The notes beneath the pieces are model-generated. The model was given only the letters and a program-made list of their open reading frames with translations. It had not been told where the DNA came from and ran no database searches. Position numbers and translations under genes: made by a program. DNA of 64,000 bases, taken from positions 140,517,982 to 140,581,981 of the forward strand of contig NC_050097.1 in the NCBI RefSeq assembly GCF_902167145.1. The letters run 5' to 3'. This document shows, piece by piece, positions 36,009 through 48,200 of this stretch (positions are counted from its first letter, which is position 1; the number at the start of each line of letters is the position of its first letter). The stretch comes from Zea mays (Eukaryota; Streptophyta; Magnoliopsida; Poales; Poaceae).

Positions 36009-37463
36009 TGAAAGTCGCCTAGAGGGGGGTGGATAGGCGAAACCTGAAAATTAAACCTTTATCCCACAACTAGATCCCTTGATTAGTGGTTAGAACAAGA
36101 TATACAATTATCGGAGTATAAAAACTAAGTCCTTGCTTGTAAAGAGTATTGCTTTCAAATAATGCGGAATTGATAAATCAATACTACTAATGAGTCTATG
36201 AGAATAACTCACGAGGGCTTAGATAAAAAGAGCAATAGCACAAGTTCTTCCTTGCAAGGTGTTGCTTCACTAAATGAGAATTTAACTTAAAGCAACACCA
36301 AATAGTATGAGCAAAGAATAGTGCAAGAAAAACTTGGAAAGGGAAAGAACAAACAAATCACAAGCGATAAGCACACGAGACACAGGTGATTTGTTTTACC
36401 GAGGTTCGGCCCTCGAAGGCCTAGTCCCCGTTGGGGAGTCCACTAAGGACGGGTCTTTTTCAACCCTTTCCCTCTCTCCACCGATCACTCAAGATCGGCG
36501 AGCTCTTCTTCTTCTCAAGGATCACTTAAGACCCCGCAAGGACCACCACACTCTTTGGTGTCTCTTGCTAGCTTTTACAAGCCTCCAAAACTTTGGAGGA
36601 AGTTCAATGGGAGTCAAAACTCCACGCACAAATGAACACAAAGATGTAGCGCACACTATCTCTCAATGAATCTCACAAGGCACTAGTGCTAAACTCAAAT
36701 GAGAAGCTCTTTCTTGCTTGCTTTCTCTTTTGTGGCACTTGTGTTGGTTGTAGTGGTCTAAATATTGTAAATAGGATGGATCAATGAATATATGTGGTTG
36801 GGAGGGCTTGAGTATGTCAACTAGATGACTTGGAATGTTGCTTGGGCTCCCTCACCTTGAAATGGCCGGTTGGGGTGGTATTTATAGCCACCAACCAAAA
36901 TCTAGCCATTGGTGAAGTCTGCTGGCGATGGGCGCACCGGACAGTCCGATGCGCCACCGGACAGTGTCCGGTGCGCCGCCATGTCATCTTCTCGTTAGGC
37001 CCTAAAGCTGGTCCACCGTTGGAGGCTTTGTCCTCATGTGGCACCGCTGCCCTGACTTCTGCCGCGGTACTATTCATCCGTCAGAGTCGACCGTTGTGCG
37101 CAGATAGCCGTTGCTCCGCTGGTGCACTGGACAGTCCGGTGGCACACCGGACAGTCCGGTGAATTATAGTGGAGCTGCGCCTGGGAAATCCGAAGGTGAA
37201 GAGTTTGAGCTGATTCACCCTGGTGCACCGGACACTGTCCGGTGGCACACCGGACAGTCCGGTGCGCCAGACCAGGGCAGCCTTCGGTTTCCTTTTTGCT
37301 CCTTTCTTTTGAAGCCTAACTTGATCTTTTGATTGGTTTGTGTTGAACCTTTGACACCTGTAGAATCCATAATCTAGAGCAAGCTAGTTAGTCCAATTAT
37401 TTGTGTTGGGCAATTCAACCACCAAAATCAATTAGGAAAAGGTTTGACCTTATTTCCCTTTCA
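36009..37463 (-). mobile_element. Element B 3' LTR (1455 bp)
   Basis: Matches 50447-51907 over its length. It lacks about 43 bases of palindrome sequence present in the partner at 51487-51530, but keeps about 50 bases the partner has lost at 51724. Minus-strand TATA box at 36880-36886. Confidence 0.88.
36880..36886 (-). promoter_or_regulatory. TATA box, element B 3' LTR
   Basis: GGCTATAAATACCACCCC on the minus strand. Confidence 0.5.
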
Positions 37464-37777
37464 ATATCCCCGTTTTTGGTGATTGATGCCAACACAAACC
37501 AAAGCAAGTATATAAGTGCATAATTGAACTAGTTTGGATAAAGTAGTGCAAAGGTTACTTGGAATTAAACCAATATTCATATTATAAGATATGCAATAAT
37601 GCTTTCTTCATATTTAATGTTTTGAACCACGCTTGCACCGATTGTTTTGTTTTTTGCAAACTCTTTTGGAAATTCTTTTCAAAAGTCTTTTTGCAAATAG
37701 TTAAAGGTAAATGAATAAGATTTTCAGAAGCATTTTCAAGATTTGAAATTTTCTCCCCCTGTTTCAAATGCTTTTCC
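37464..37777 (-). other. Element B PPT and 3' non-coding region, left of element C
   Basis: The minus-strand purine tract AAAAACGGGGATAT lies directly before the 3' LTR. The rest is AT-rich with no gene. Confidence 0.6.
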
Positions 37778-37782
37778 TTTGA

Positions 37783-38445
37783 TGTTGGGGACTTGTTCTC
37801 AAATGCTAAGAGTTAAGAACAAGGCAACATAAAAAATGTTAAATGTTAAAGTCCTTCGTCCTTCGAAGCATTATCTCCCTTCAGATATAATGAATTCCGG
37901 ACGAAGGTTAAGAAGGGCAAACCTTCATAAGCACAATAAATGATGAAGAAGGATTCATATGCAAGATATAAAAAATAACATAAACACTTTAAACATCATT
38001 ATCAACTTATTTTTATTTGCGTTACTGTATCAGCAATAACAAATTATAAATGTACCTTCGGTTCGAAGGAAAGCAGGGGTACAAGCGTGACGCGAAAGCA
38101 AATGCCAAGTCAGCGTGAACAGTACGGGAGCACTGTTCATCTATTTATAGGTACGGGACGCAGCCCATGTAAAATTACACCCATGCCCTTTACATTTGCT
38201 AATAACTCTATAGCAATCCATCGGGGTCTAAATAGCCTTTTCCCTTTTAAGTCGGTTTCTTTTTCTGCTATCACGCCGAAGCTCCCCTGCGCATAGCTTC
38301 GGCTCTGCGCCATCCTTCATATTCTTTGTGCATCTTCACGTTGTGGTTTTGATCTAAGTCCGAAGGTACCTGTTTACACATTATACTCCAGAGACATTGT
38401 TAAATCATGTTTTTGAGGACCTTCGGAAGCCGAAGGCCCCCAATA
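37783..38445 (-). mobile_element. Element C 3' LTR (663 bp)
   Basis: Ends CCCCCAATA on the plus strand, where the partner has CCCCCAACA, so one terminal base has mutated. The adjoining GTAGCCCCTCGC is the polypurine tract in reverse complement. TATA box at 38143-38149 (minus strand). Confidence 0.88.
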
Positions 38446-38600
38446 GTAGCCCCTCGCAATATTAATTTGTTAGAGTGATAAATTCAAATTGCGACATGGA
38501 TGAAGGCCTTAAGCCGAAGGTCCGAAAAAACACCTTCCCTTTGCTAGAATAGCAACAGTCATTGACAACCGGGACCCTCCAGTTTTCAACGCACTAGGCG

Positions 38601-38607
38601 TATAAAT
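38601..38607 (+). promoter_or_regulatory. TATA box of the antisense gene in element C
   Basis: TATAAATA at 38601, about 150 bases before the ATG at 38753 and outside the LTR. It is on the plus strand, opposite to the LTR promoter, and suggests an independent promoter. Confidence 0.6.
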
Positions 38608-38752
38608 AAGAGCTCACCACGAGTTCATTTGGCACGCTTTCTTGCCATCTGCTCTTGCTCACCCAACTTTTAGCCCTTGCGCACCAACACTTGCTTGGCT
38701 TTTTAAATTTTTAAGCTTCGGTTTCAAGAGCACTTTCTCAGCATTTTCGAAG

Positions 38753-41700
38753 ATGTCTGAAGATAAGAAAGCTGTCGCTGAATCGAAGCTGAGCCTTTCT
38801 GAGGAGATGAATCTCGGCTTTCTTGAATCAATAGCAAAGACAAATACAGAGAAGATTACTAGAGAGATTTTAGAGGGTTTATCTGAAGACACCGGTGACA
38901 GTGACAGCTATGATGTGGAAAGTGGTGGTGAAGATTCCGAAGATCGACCTTGGCGACCAAGCCATGCAGTTTTTGGAAAATCAAGCATTAAACAAAGCCA
39001 TCTTGTCAATATGAGGGGTAGATATTTTCGGGATTTATCTATTGTGAGGGCTGACGAAGGATAGAAAACTTGTCCGACTCCCGAGGAGAATGAAGTCATG
39101 ATATTCCAAAGTTTCTTCAAGGCTGGACTTCGGTTTCCTTTGAGCAGTTTCGTGGTAGAAGTTTTGAAGATATTTGAAATCTGCCTTCATCAAATTACCC
39201 CCAAAGCAATCATAAGGATGGGAATGTTCGTATGGGCCGTGAAGAGCCAAGGTTTGGAGCCAAATGCAAAAAGTTTCTGCAGTATGCATGAGTTATTATA
39301 TGAGACGAAACCATGGGGTAAAGAGCAATATCATAACAATTTTGGTTGTTATAGCTTCGGTGCCCGCTCTGGGTCAAGCTGTCCCGTGCCAACTTTTCGG
39401 AAGAGATGGCCCGGGGACTGGATTAAGGAATGGTTCTATGTGAAAAACGACTTGAAGACACGAGAAGATATTAAAGATATCATCATGCGCCCCATCTGGC
39501 AGCGTTTTGGCCTTCGGAAACCGAAGGTGGATATTGACGAAGCAGCTGAAGAATGCCGGAGAGCCTTCGGTGTAGTTTGCTCTTTCATCGGGACAAGGGA
39601 TTTGATCCAGGAACACATTGCCTTCAGAGTATGGCCACTTGTAGAAAAGTGGGAAATGCCAAAGGAAACCATCAGCAAACCTGACGAAGGTGGACTAGTT
39701 AGGTTAAAATATACCTTCAGATATGGAGATAAGTTTGTCGAGCCAGATGATGACTGCCTGAAATGTATTGAGGCCACAAGCGATGAACTGCTTGGACCAT
39801 ACTCGAAGGCAGAAGATACTGCACTGTCCGCGGCCTTCGGAGGCCGGAAGAAGAAAAGACTCAACCGAGTATTTGATGCCATTGGGTTCGTCTATCCTGA
39901 CTACCGTTACTCAACACGGGGTCAAAAAAGGAAAGATACGGCTTCTGTGAAGGAAGTTGCTTCAGTCGCTCCTAGTGAGCCAGCGCCGAAGAGGAAAAAG
40001 ATGAAGGTTCTTACGCACCGGCCACACTATATTGAACCGGCCACAGTGCCTGAGTTTGTCGGTGAGACCTCTTCGGCCACCGAAGCCAAGGAGCCGACTC
40101 CCCTGTCGAATATTGAAGAGCCGGCCAAAATGCCGGAGATGGAAAAAATAGAAGAACCGAGGGCTAAAGAGACAAAGACATCGGAAATTTTAAGTCCTTC
40201 AGCAAGAGTTGAGGTGCCAATGCCGAGGGCACAAAAAGACCTTACAACAACCCCCAAGAGGAAAAGAATGGTTAACGTGCTAGATGTACTGGAAACGATA
40301 AAATCTTCAAGCTCTACTTCGAAGATAACTGCCGAAGTTCCAAAGACACAAACTGAGGCCGAAGCTGCCAAAAGTCAAGCGGAAACTGAAACTGGGCTTT
40401 CAGAGCCTACCAAGAGGGAATTGTTGGAAATTGAAAAAGAAATGGAAAAAGAATATGCAGAAGAAACTTTATCTGAGAAAATCGCCACACCTATTCCCGA
40501 AGCATCTTCTGAAGCTTCTGACTATGTATTATGTCATGCTTCGGGTAAAAATCTGAGCGAAAAAGGAAAAAGAGAAGCTCAATTCTATGCGCAAAAATTG
40601 AAATATCCAAAAGGGGCGCTGATATTCAACGACAGCGGAGAAGAAGACTTCTTGTATTGTCTCCCTGACAGCAAGGATATTTCTGTCTGTCGGGAGATGA
40701 GCAAGAGCTTCAGATTCCCAACATTAGAAGACGGGCTCTCGGTGTTGTCAAAAAACGAGCTGGCCGACAGCTTAGCGTACAATAGTTTAAAGGTGAAAAA
40801 ATGATATCTCTGTATTATTCCTTAAAACCAAAATTTTTCATTTGCTTAAACTTATTAACGCATTTTTTTGCAGGGCCTTATACTTAGCAATGCCCTCAGG
40901 GCACAAAAAGATGCCGAAGACGAAGGGTGTACCATAGCCTTGAGCAACCTTCGTTCCGAAGTAATTGAACTAAGGAACGAAGGTCTCGAAAAAGATAAAA
41001 TATTACATTCGTTGGTGAATAAAATAAAAGAAGACGAAGCTGCTTTCAAAGTTCAAGCTGAGGCTCAGAAGCACGAAATTGAGGATCTTCGGAAACAGCT
41101 AGCCAGAGCTAAAGAAGAATGCATAGTTGAAGAAGCAAAACGAGAAATTAGTGAACAATGGGCAAATCATTTAGAAAAAAACGTTGAAGAGCTTCGTGCA
41201 TCCAAGAAAAGGTGTTATGAAAAATCTATAGAATGTGTTAAGAAAATAAGAACCAGCTTCGCCAGCGTTGGCGCGTTCTCAAGTGAAGAAAATTTCATAA
41301 GGGGCGACCCCGAGGGCCCAATTGGATGGATCGGCCACGAAGCGGAAGCTTTTGAAGAAGTTTTGAATGGCCGCGGGGACATATGTGCCTTCTCGGGTGC
41401 TAGGGGGATTGCCACTATTTTGGAGAAAAAAGGCTGTGATCACGTGAAATCCTTGGCACAAACCGAAGCCGGCTTATCTTCTGAAGACATAAAAGACCCT
41501 TCGGCCGAGGCAAGTTTGGTTGGTGGAAAATTTTTCACCGACATATGGGAAAATGGTGGCCGAGAGATGGCTCAAGAAATTATACGGAGAAGCGAAAAAG
41601 GTATTCATGACGCTAGAAAAGTAGCAGAGGCCGCTGAGAAAAGTACGGATCTCGAAGGGCGAATATGTATTAACTACTAGTTTTTGGTTTTTTGTTGTAA

Positions 41701-41893
41701 CTTTTTGATTTCGAACTTGTTTACACTTTGTAACATAGCCGCACTTTCTCCTCCCTCAAAGCCCGCAGAGCCATTAGCGGACCCCAACGTAAAGGGGGAT
41801 GACGAGATTAGAAAAATGGCCGAAGCTATCATGGACAAAGTTGTTGATCAACTACTAAACGAAGCTGCAGAAGTAGTTCTAAGGGAAGATTAG
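38753..41893 (+). pseudogene. Antisense three-exon gene of element C (gypsy-type transposon domain protein)
   Basis: Exons 38753-40792, 40874-41666 and 41739-41893 join in frame across introns of 81 and 72 bases (AAG/GTGAAA...TTTTTTTGCAG; AT/GTATTAAC...GTAACATAG). They would give about 995 codons starting MSEDKKAVAESK. Residues about 107-230 (MIFQSFFKAGLRFPLSSFV, FEICLHQITPKAI) match the 'putative gypsy type transposon' domain family (Pfam PF04195) as I remember it. Lysine-rich nuclear-signal-like stretches (PAPKRKKMKV, PKRKRMVNV), an acidic, glutamate-rich region and a long coiled coil (exon 2) follow. One in-frame TAG at 39062-39064 breaks this copy. Function is unknown. Antisense extra genes are known in Tat-lineage elements, so I favour an element-encoded accessory gene over a captured host gene. 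Confidence 0.75.
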
Positions 41894-42336
41894 ATGTTAT
41901 TGTAAAAACATTTGGAATGTAATATTTGTTGAATAGTATGTGTAATATTTTGTAACTTTGAATGTAATATATAAGCTATTTATGGTTAAAATTCTTTACG
42001 ATGCATGAAACTTTACATACATACCGTTTTTTAGCCTTCGGCGATAAAACACCTTCCCTTCTTTTCATGCTTGGTAAATAATATCCGTATTTTCATAAAA
42101 ACATCCAATCTTCGTAAAATCAGTAACCAATAGGTCTTTTCATTTCAGAGTTTGACGAAGGTATGCTTCTTCAATAATTATTTTTGTGCCTTGGCACTGT
42201 TTCTTCGAAACAATCTCCGAATATCAACATTGAACCCCCTTCTTGCGTCATTGATGTAATATGATGTATGATGTTATGCTATGCAAATGATGTGATGATG
42301 TGATGTTATGCAAAATGATATTTGCCGAAGATCGAT
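41894..42336. other. 3' region of the antisense gene and spacer
   Basis: Several TGTAA/AATATA-type plant polyadenylation elements at 41905-41970. Then CTTCGG-rich spacer and a short imperfect GATG-rich repeat at 42250-42325. No gene. Confidence 0.45.
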
Positions 42337-42736
42337 GTTTATTTTTCACTGTAAGCCTCCCTTAGGAGCTTCTTCGCCTTTTACTTCAGCGGAATCAGCG
42401 TTTATTTTTCGCTGTAAGCCTCCCTTAGGAGCTTCTTCGCCTTTTACTTCAGCGGAATCAGCGTTTATTTTTCGCTGTAAGCCTCCCTTAGGAGATTCTT
42501 CGCCTTTTACTTCAGCGGAATCATCGTTTATTTTTCGCTGTAAGCCTCCCTTAGGAGCTTCTTCACTTTTTACTTCAGCGGAATCAGCGTTTATTTTTCG
42601 CTGTAAGCCTCCCTTAGGAGCTTCTTCGCCTTTTACTTCAGCGGAATCAACGATTATTTTTCGCTGTAAGCCTCCCTTAGAAGCTTCTTCGCCTTTTACT
42701 TCAGAGGAATCAACATTTATTTTTCGCTGTAAGCTC
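42337..42736. repeat. Tandem array, 63-bp unit, six copies and part of a seventh
   Basis: Units start at 42337, 42400, 42463, 42526, 42589 and 42652, and a partial one at 42715. They differ by one to four bases. Because 63 is divisible by three, long open frames exist on both strands. On the element's own coding strand (minus) they would read as repeats of LQRKINADSAEVKGEEAPKGG-type 21 residues. That frame is not the gag frame. Confidence 0.93.
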
Positions 42737-43018
42737 TGCATTCCCTTCGGAACGACTTTTGAGCAGAAAACTTACGCTGCGCTCCCTTAGGAACGACTTT
42801 TTGTTATTTCGGAGGTTCTCCCTGTAACATAAGTTCTTATGCTTCGGCAACTTTTTGGACTCCGTTATTCTGTGGAGAAAGTGTATTTGTACTATGGCAA
42901 AGGCGAAGCTATTACAAGAAATTGAAAACGACAAAAACACTTAGGCTTTCAATAATTGTTCCTTATTAAAAAGAAAATGATACTGAATGCAAAAACTGCT
43001 GCCGAGGTAGGATATTTG
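42737..43018. other. Spacer between the tandem array and gag of element C
   Basis: No supported gene. Confidence 0.4.
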
Positions 43019-44533
43019 TTAGTAAATGTGCTTTGATTTTGGCACAGTACTATTGACTGTGCAAGCTTCAGACTCTTCTCTGAAGTCTCGTTGGTGTTGA
43101 GTATGCTGACTCCCTTCTGGCTGCTGGCCTCGTTGCATTGGTGGTGGAGGTGGAGGCTATTGCCAAGATGCCTGAGATTGACTTGCCGAAGCAACAGAAG
43201 CTGCAGGGTGGTTGTTCACATACTTTGGGATGTAAGGCGAGTGGTACGAAGCAGTATGCATAACTTGCTTCGGCTCGGTCTGTTGGGCTGTAGCTTCTGC
43301 TATTTCCTTTTGTTTCTGGATGGTGACATGGCACATCCTGGTGGTGTGGCCCTTGTCCTCACCACAGAATAAGCAATAAATTTTCCTGGGCTGATCCCCA
43401 AATCTTCCTCCGAAGCCCCTGGCACCTCTGCCCCTTGGAGCTAGAGGCCGAGGATAGCTCTACTGCTGCCTCGAAGCCTGGGAGGAATATTGCGGCCTCT
43501 GCTGCTGGCTTCCCCTGTCATCATTCTGAGTGGAATGAATCGATCTAACATGTCTAGGATGAATTCTCCCTCCGAAGCCCCTGGCTATTTCGGAGAACCT
43601 GTAAGATTCCTCCCTTCTCTGTCGAAAGTCATTGTCAGCACGGATGTATTCATCCATCTTCTGAAGCAGTTTCTCTAGAGTCTGAGGGGGCTTCCTGGCA
43701 AAGTATTGGGCTGAAGGTCCCGGCCGAAGCCCCTTAATCATGGCCTCAATGACAATTTCATTGGACACTGTTGGCGCTTGTGCCCTCAGGCGTAAGAACC
43801 TTCGGACATACGCCTGAAGATATTCTTCGTGATCTTGGGTGCACTGGAATAAAGCTTGAGCGGTGACTGGCTTCGTTTGAAACCCTTGGAAACTGGTGAT
43901 CAGCATATCCTTCAGCTTCTGCCATGATGTGATTGTTCCTAGCCGATGGGAGGAGTACCGGGTTTGTGCAACATTCTTGACGGCCATGATGAAAGACTTC
44001 GCCATGACTGCAGTATTGCCACCATAGGAAGATATCGTTGCTTTGTAGCTCATCAGAAACTGCTTCGGATCCGAGTGTCCGTCGTACATGGGGAGTTGAG
44101 GTGGCTTGTAGGATGGAGGCCAAGGTGTAGCCTGCAGTTCTGCTGACAGAGGAGAAGCATCATCAAAAGCAAAATTTCCTTGATGGAAATCCTCATACCA
44201 GTCATCCTCGTTGAAAAAGCCCTCTTGAAGAAGCTCTCTGTGCTGAGGCCTTCGGTTCTGCTCATCTTGAGCAAGATGGCGAACTTCTTCAAAGGCTTCG
44301 TCTATCTGCCTTTGCAGATCAGCTAGCCTAGCCATCTTTTCCTTCTTCCTTTGCACCTGCTGATGGAGCATCTCCATGTTTCTGATCTCTTGATCCAAGT
44401 CGTCCTCCTGAGGCGTTGGACTGGTGGCCTTCCTCTTCTGGCTTTGGGCCTCCCGAAGAGAGAGGGTCTCTTGGTTGGGGTCCAGCGGCTGCAGAGCGGC
44501 AGCCCCTGTTGCTGAAGCTTTCTTTGGCGGCAT
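43019..44533 (-). pseudogene. gag: Element C Gag, with two premature TAG codons
   Basis: ATG at 44533 (MPPKKASATGAAAL), 75 bases inside the 5' LTR. The frame runs 505 codons to TAA at 43019-43021, interrupted by TAG at 43460-43462 and 43157-43159. It has an N-terminal coiled coil (about 45-95) and a retrotransposon Gag domain at about 145-260 (PPQLPMYDGHSDPKQFL, SWQKLKDMLITSFQGF, LQAYVRRFLRLRAQAP). An arginine/glycine-rich stretch and a zinc knuckle CLFCGEDKGHTTRMC (second cysteine to histidine one residue longer than usual) lie after the first stop. Gag would package the RNA. No pol follows. Confidence 0.87.
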
Positions 44534-44589
44534 GACGAAGGTCTATGCTTGCCGAAGGTGTTCGAAACTCAAAAAGTGGAAGTGAGTTC

Positions 44590-44607
44590 ACCGGAGGTGG
44601 GCGCCAA
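44590..44607 (-). other. Element C primer-binding site
   Basis: Minus-strand TTGGCGCCCACCTCCGGT immediately inside the 5' LTR. Confidence 0.65.
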
Positions 44608-45269
44608 TGTTGGGGACTTGTTCTCAAATGCTAAGAGTTAAGAACAAGGCAACATAAAAATGTTAAATGTTAAAGTCCTTCGTCCTTCGAAGCATTATCT
44701 CCCTTCGGATATAATGAATTCCGGACGAAGGTTAAGAAGGACAAACCTTCATAAGCACAATAAATGATGAAGAAGGACTCATATGCAAGATATGAAAAAT
44801 AACATAAACACTTTAAACATCATTATCAACTTATTTTTATTTGCGTTACTGTATCAGCAATAACAAATTATAAATGTATCTTCGGTTCGAAGGAAAGTAG
44901 GGGTACAAGCGTGACGCGAAAGCAAATGCCAAGTCAGCGTGAACAGTATAGTAGCACTGTTCATCTATTTATAGGTACGGGATGCAGCCCATGTAAAATT
45001 ACACCCATGCCCTTTACATTTGCTAATAACTCTATAGCAATCCATCGGGGTCTAAATAGCCTTTTCCCTTTTAAGTCGGTTTCTTTTTCTGCTATCACGC
45101 CGAATCTTCCCTGCGCATAGCTTCGGCTCTGCGCCATCCTTCATATTCTTTGTGCATCTTCACGCTGTGGTTTTGATCTAAGTCCGAAGGTACCTGTTTA
45201 CACATTATACTCCAGAGACATTGTTAAATCATGTTTTTGAGGACCTTCGGAAGCCGAAGGCCCCCAACA
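44608..45269 (-). mobile_element. Element C 5' LTR (662 bp)
   Basis: Partner of 37783-38445; terminal TGTTGGGG/CCCCAACA intact. TATA box at 44967-44973 (minus strand) as TATAAATAGATGAACAG. Confidence 0.9.
44967..44973 (-). promoter_or_regulatory. TATA box, element C 5' LTR
   Basis: Same context as in the LTR at 398-1024, conserved between the related families. Confidence 0.55.
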
Positions 45270-45274
45270 TTTGA

Positions 45275-48200
45275 CTAAACAAAACTCCCCCTTAATGAAT
45301 TCCTCCTCTTAATGTTCAAGATGGTTTTAGATATTAGTTTTGAAAGGGTTGTACCAATTTGAAATTCTAATAAGATACCGATTGAAAAATCACCAATTTG
45401 AAAAATCTTTTCTTAACTCAAATATTTACAAATTGGTGGTGGTGCGGTCCTTTTGCTTTGGGCTAATACTTTCTCCCCCTTTGGCATGAATCGCCAAAAC
45501 GGATACTTGAGTGAAATATAAGCCCTTGGTAACTACTTTCTCCCCCTTTGGTAAATAATATACGAGTGAAGATTATACCAAATTAGAGGGCTAGCGGAAT
45601 ACCGGCAAGGAAGGATAATACCGAAGATGTAGAGTGGAAGCGATGTCTTTGCCGAACAATCCATTTCCCTTTCAATCTAAGACTTAATACATGAGATGCT
45701 CATGGAAACATATTAGTCTTAGCCTTGGCACAATAGAGATAGGAAATATGCAAATGTACCAAAGGAAAGAGACATGATTAAAAGGATATGTCAATTAATT
45801 TTAAACAATTCTATATAATATAGATTGCGCCCCCTAAATATGTGCTTTGAGAGGAATACAAATTTTTTTGGTCTTAAATGCCAAGTGCACATAATTAGGT
45901 TAATGAGATCATGTCTATATCATAGAGAATGTGAAGTGCATTGTGTCATGGTATAAGTGTGATGCTCATGACAGTTTATGCACTTATGAAAGCATGTCAT
46001 AAATATCTCAAGCATTTACCCTTAAGGATTTCAAAGAGACTTAAGGACCATCCACCTTTGGAACAAAGGCAGCTTATCCTCGTTACAAGGTTAAGCTTTA
46101 AGCTCTTTGAAAATAAAATTACTTCACCCAGTTTTAACAAAGATGCAAGAATGAGTAATTGAGAAGTTAAACTAGGTATGAAGCAGGGATAATGCGTGGA
46201 CATGCTTTCTCTTCCTTTTAAACAAAATATGCAAGGAATGTATAGGAAAGGAAGATTTAGGTACAAGTTAGAATGAAAAAGTAAATTGTTTTAACCTTTT
46301 GTACCTTCACTTAGAGATGCTCTCATCATTGTGCTTTGTCCTTAGTCTTAGTCACTTAAGACCTATACTCAACACAATACATGAAAATATTTTGCACAAG
46401 AGAGAGTTCTACAACTAGTGATCCTTTGTAAGTCATTGTTTAGCATATATCAAATGGATCACAAGGTGCATAATTGTATCATGAATTCTCTTTTTAACTT
46501 AGTGCACATCAAGAGAGATATCGATTGAGATTACATGATGCACTAAGAAGCATAAGTGTTAATTGAAGCTATTCAATGATCAAACACACAATACATGCGA
46601 TCAGAAGAACAACATAGGCATTAGATCATTAAACAAGCTTTAAATGGCAGAATCTAGTAAATATACTACTTTAACAATGAAAGGTACAATCCTTGATAAA
46701 GGTGACATTATTTTACCAAGATGGATTGAAATGTAGTAGCATGCCTTATGAGAAACTTGTTCTCATACATGAGACTATATGAGATTACTAAGATAAAGTG
46801 CTAGTCTCAATATAATCAAGATATAGGCTCCCCCTAAAGATATGCATCAAGAATGAAAGAATTTGATAGATGCACTCACTTTTTAAGACAAATAGGGAGA
46901 AGCACTATTCAATTTGATCAAGGCTTACAAAAATTTGCAATAAACAATTTTTGCCTAGTATTCTCACAATGAAAAAGATTTAGAATGCTTACAACCACAC
47001 CATTGAATGTTTTGAAGATCTCATTATCCAAGTAGGTGTTGTTGCTCTTGATGTCTTCCTTTTTCATTTGAGTGTCCTCCCTTTATAGTTGACTCTTTTT
47101 CCTTTCAAACTTATTGAAAATACTCAAGAGATATGTTAATAGCACAAGGGAGTAAATGATGAATGATGATTTCTTTATATAGAAAATAAAGACAATTCAT
47201 CATCCATAAGTCACATAGACATGAAGTAAACTTCTTAACATTAGTGCACATCATTAAGAAAGAGGAATATGCACTTTTTAAACATTTTGATCAATCATAG
47301 GAAATTTACTTCTTCATATTGAATTCGTTAATCATTACTTAGAAGCAAGTCAATATGAGAACATATATAGCAAAGGCATGAAATAGATTATAATGGACAA
47401 GTGCATTTTATGAGAATGAGATTGAATGCACATCTAGCCGACTTTGGTCCAATAACGAATCTATTCTTCACATAGGTAGAATATGATAAATTAGAGTAAA
47501 CAACCATTGATGGGAACTATATTTGATTAATAAGATGAGTTCCCATACCTTTGCTTTTACCTTTCTTCCTTTGGGTGAAGAGTACCCTTTGAGGCTTGTG
47601 GCTTTAAACTTGCACTTACTCTCTTGTAGATTTTCATAAGTAAGCTCAAGAGATATGTCATTAGTAACATAAGCACTAGTTTCCCTTTTGTAATCATTTT
47701 TGACAAGGAATGAAAAGTGGATTACTAAAGCATGGAAACTTTATAATATGAACTAGATTATTCCATGATGTATGCTTAGTTTTAACTTATGAAACAAGCA
47801 TAGTTAATTTTTTTTAAGATAATGGGAACAAATCTAATTCAATCATGGAGAGTGATGAATGTAGAAGAATCATATCCAATATAAGCAAGAAACACAATCA
47901 ACATAAGTCATTGGATTGATTTTTCCCTTTTATGTTATATTGCGCACTTCCAAAGAGAAACTTATTCTCTACTAGTGAGACTACATGAGTTATTTAGATA
48001 AAAGCATTAGTCTCACTATTCTAGTTATAGAGAGAATTTTCTTTTTATAAGTGTCATAGGGATTTGAATTCCTTACATGACACTTTATTCTATTAGGAAC
48101 TTGGAATATCTCTCTATATCTAGAATCATGGCAATAAAAAGATAATTAGTGTAAAACATGCCATGGGATACTTACAACAATTCAAAGCATGTAGACTGCT

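Larger units (their letters stand above)
37783..45269 (-). mobile_element. Element C: gag-only Ty3/gypsy element with an antisense gene
   Basis: A 7.5-kb element flanked by TTTGA (37778-37782 and 45270-45274), inside the non-coding part of element B. LTRs (37783-38445 and 44608-45269) have TGTTGGGG...CCCCAACA ends. Gag, PBS and PPT show that it reads on the minus strand. There is no pol. Between gag and the 3' LTR lie a 63-bp tandem array and, on the plus strand, a spliced gene. LTRs differ by about 14 substitutions by eye. It resembles the large grass gypsy families that carry an extra antisense reading frame; a xilon/diguus-type identity is possible but unproven. Confidence 0.9.

Noticed and set aside
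38753..41893. Host gene captured by a retrotransposon
   Set aside because: Not excluded, but introns, the gypsy-type domain and its known association with such elements favour an element gene.
42337..42736. Could the 63-bp array be a CRISPR array?
   Set aside because: There is no repeat-spacer structure: units are contiguous and near-identical. The context is a plant retrotransposon.
42308..42790. Long plus-strand reading frame of 160 codons over the 63-bp array
   Set aside because: It exists only because the repeat period is a multiple of three. It has no domain, and the opposite strand is equally open.
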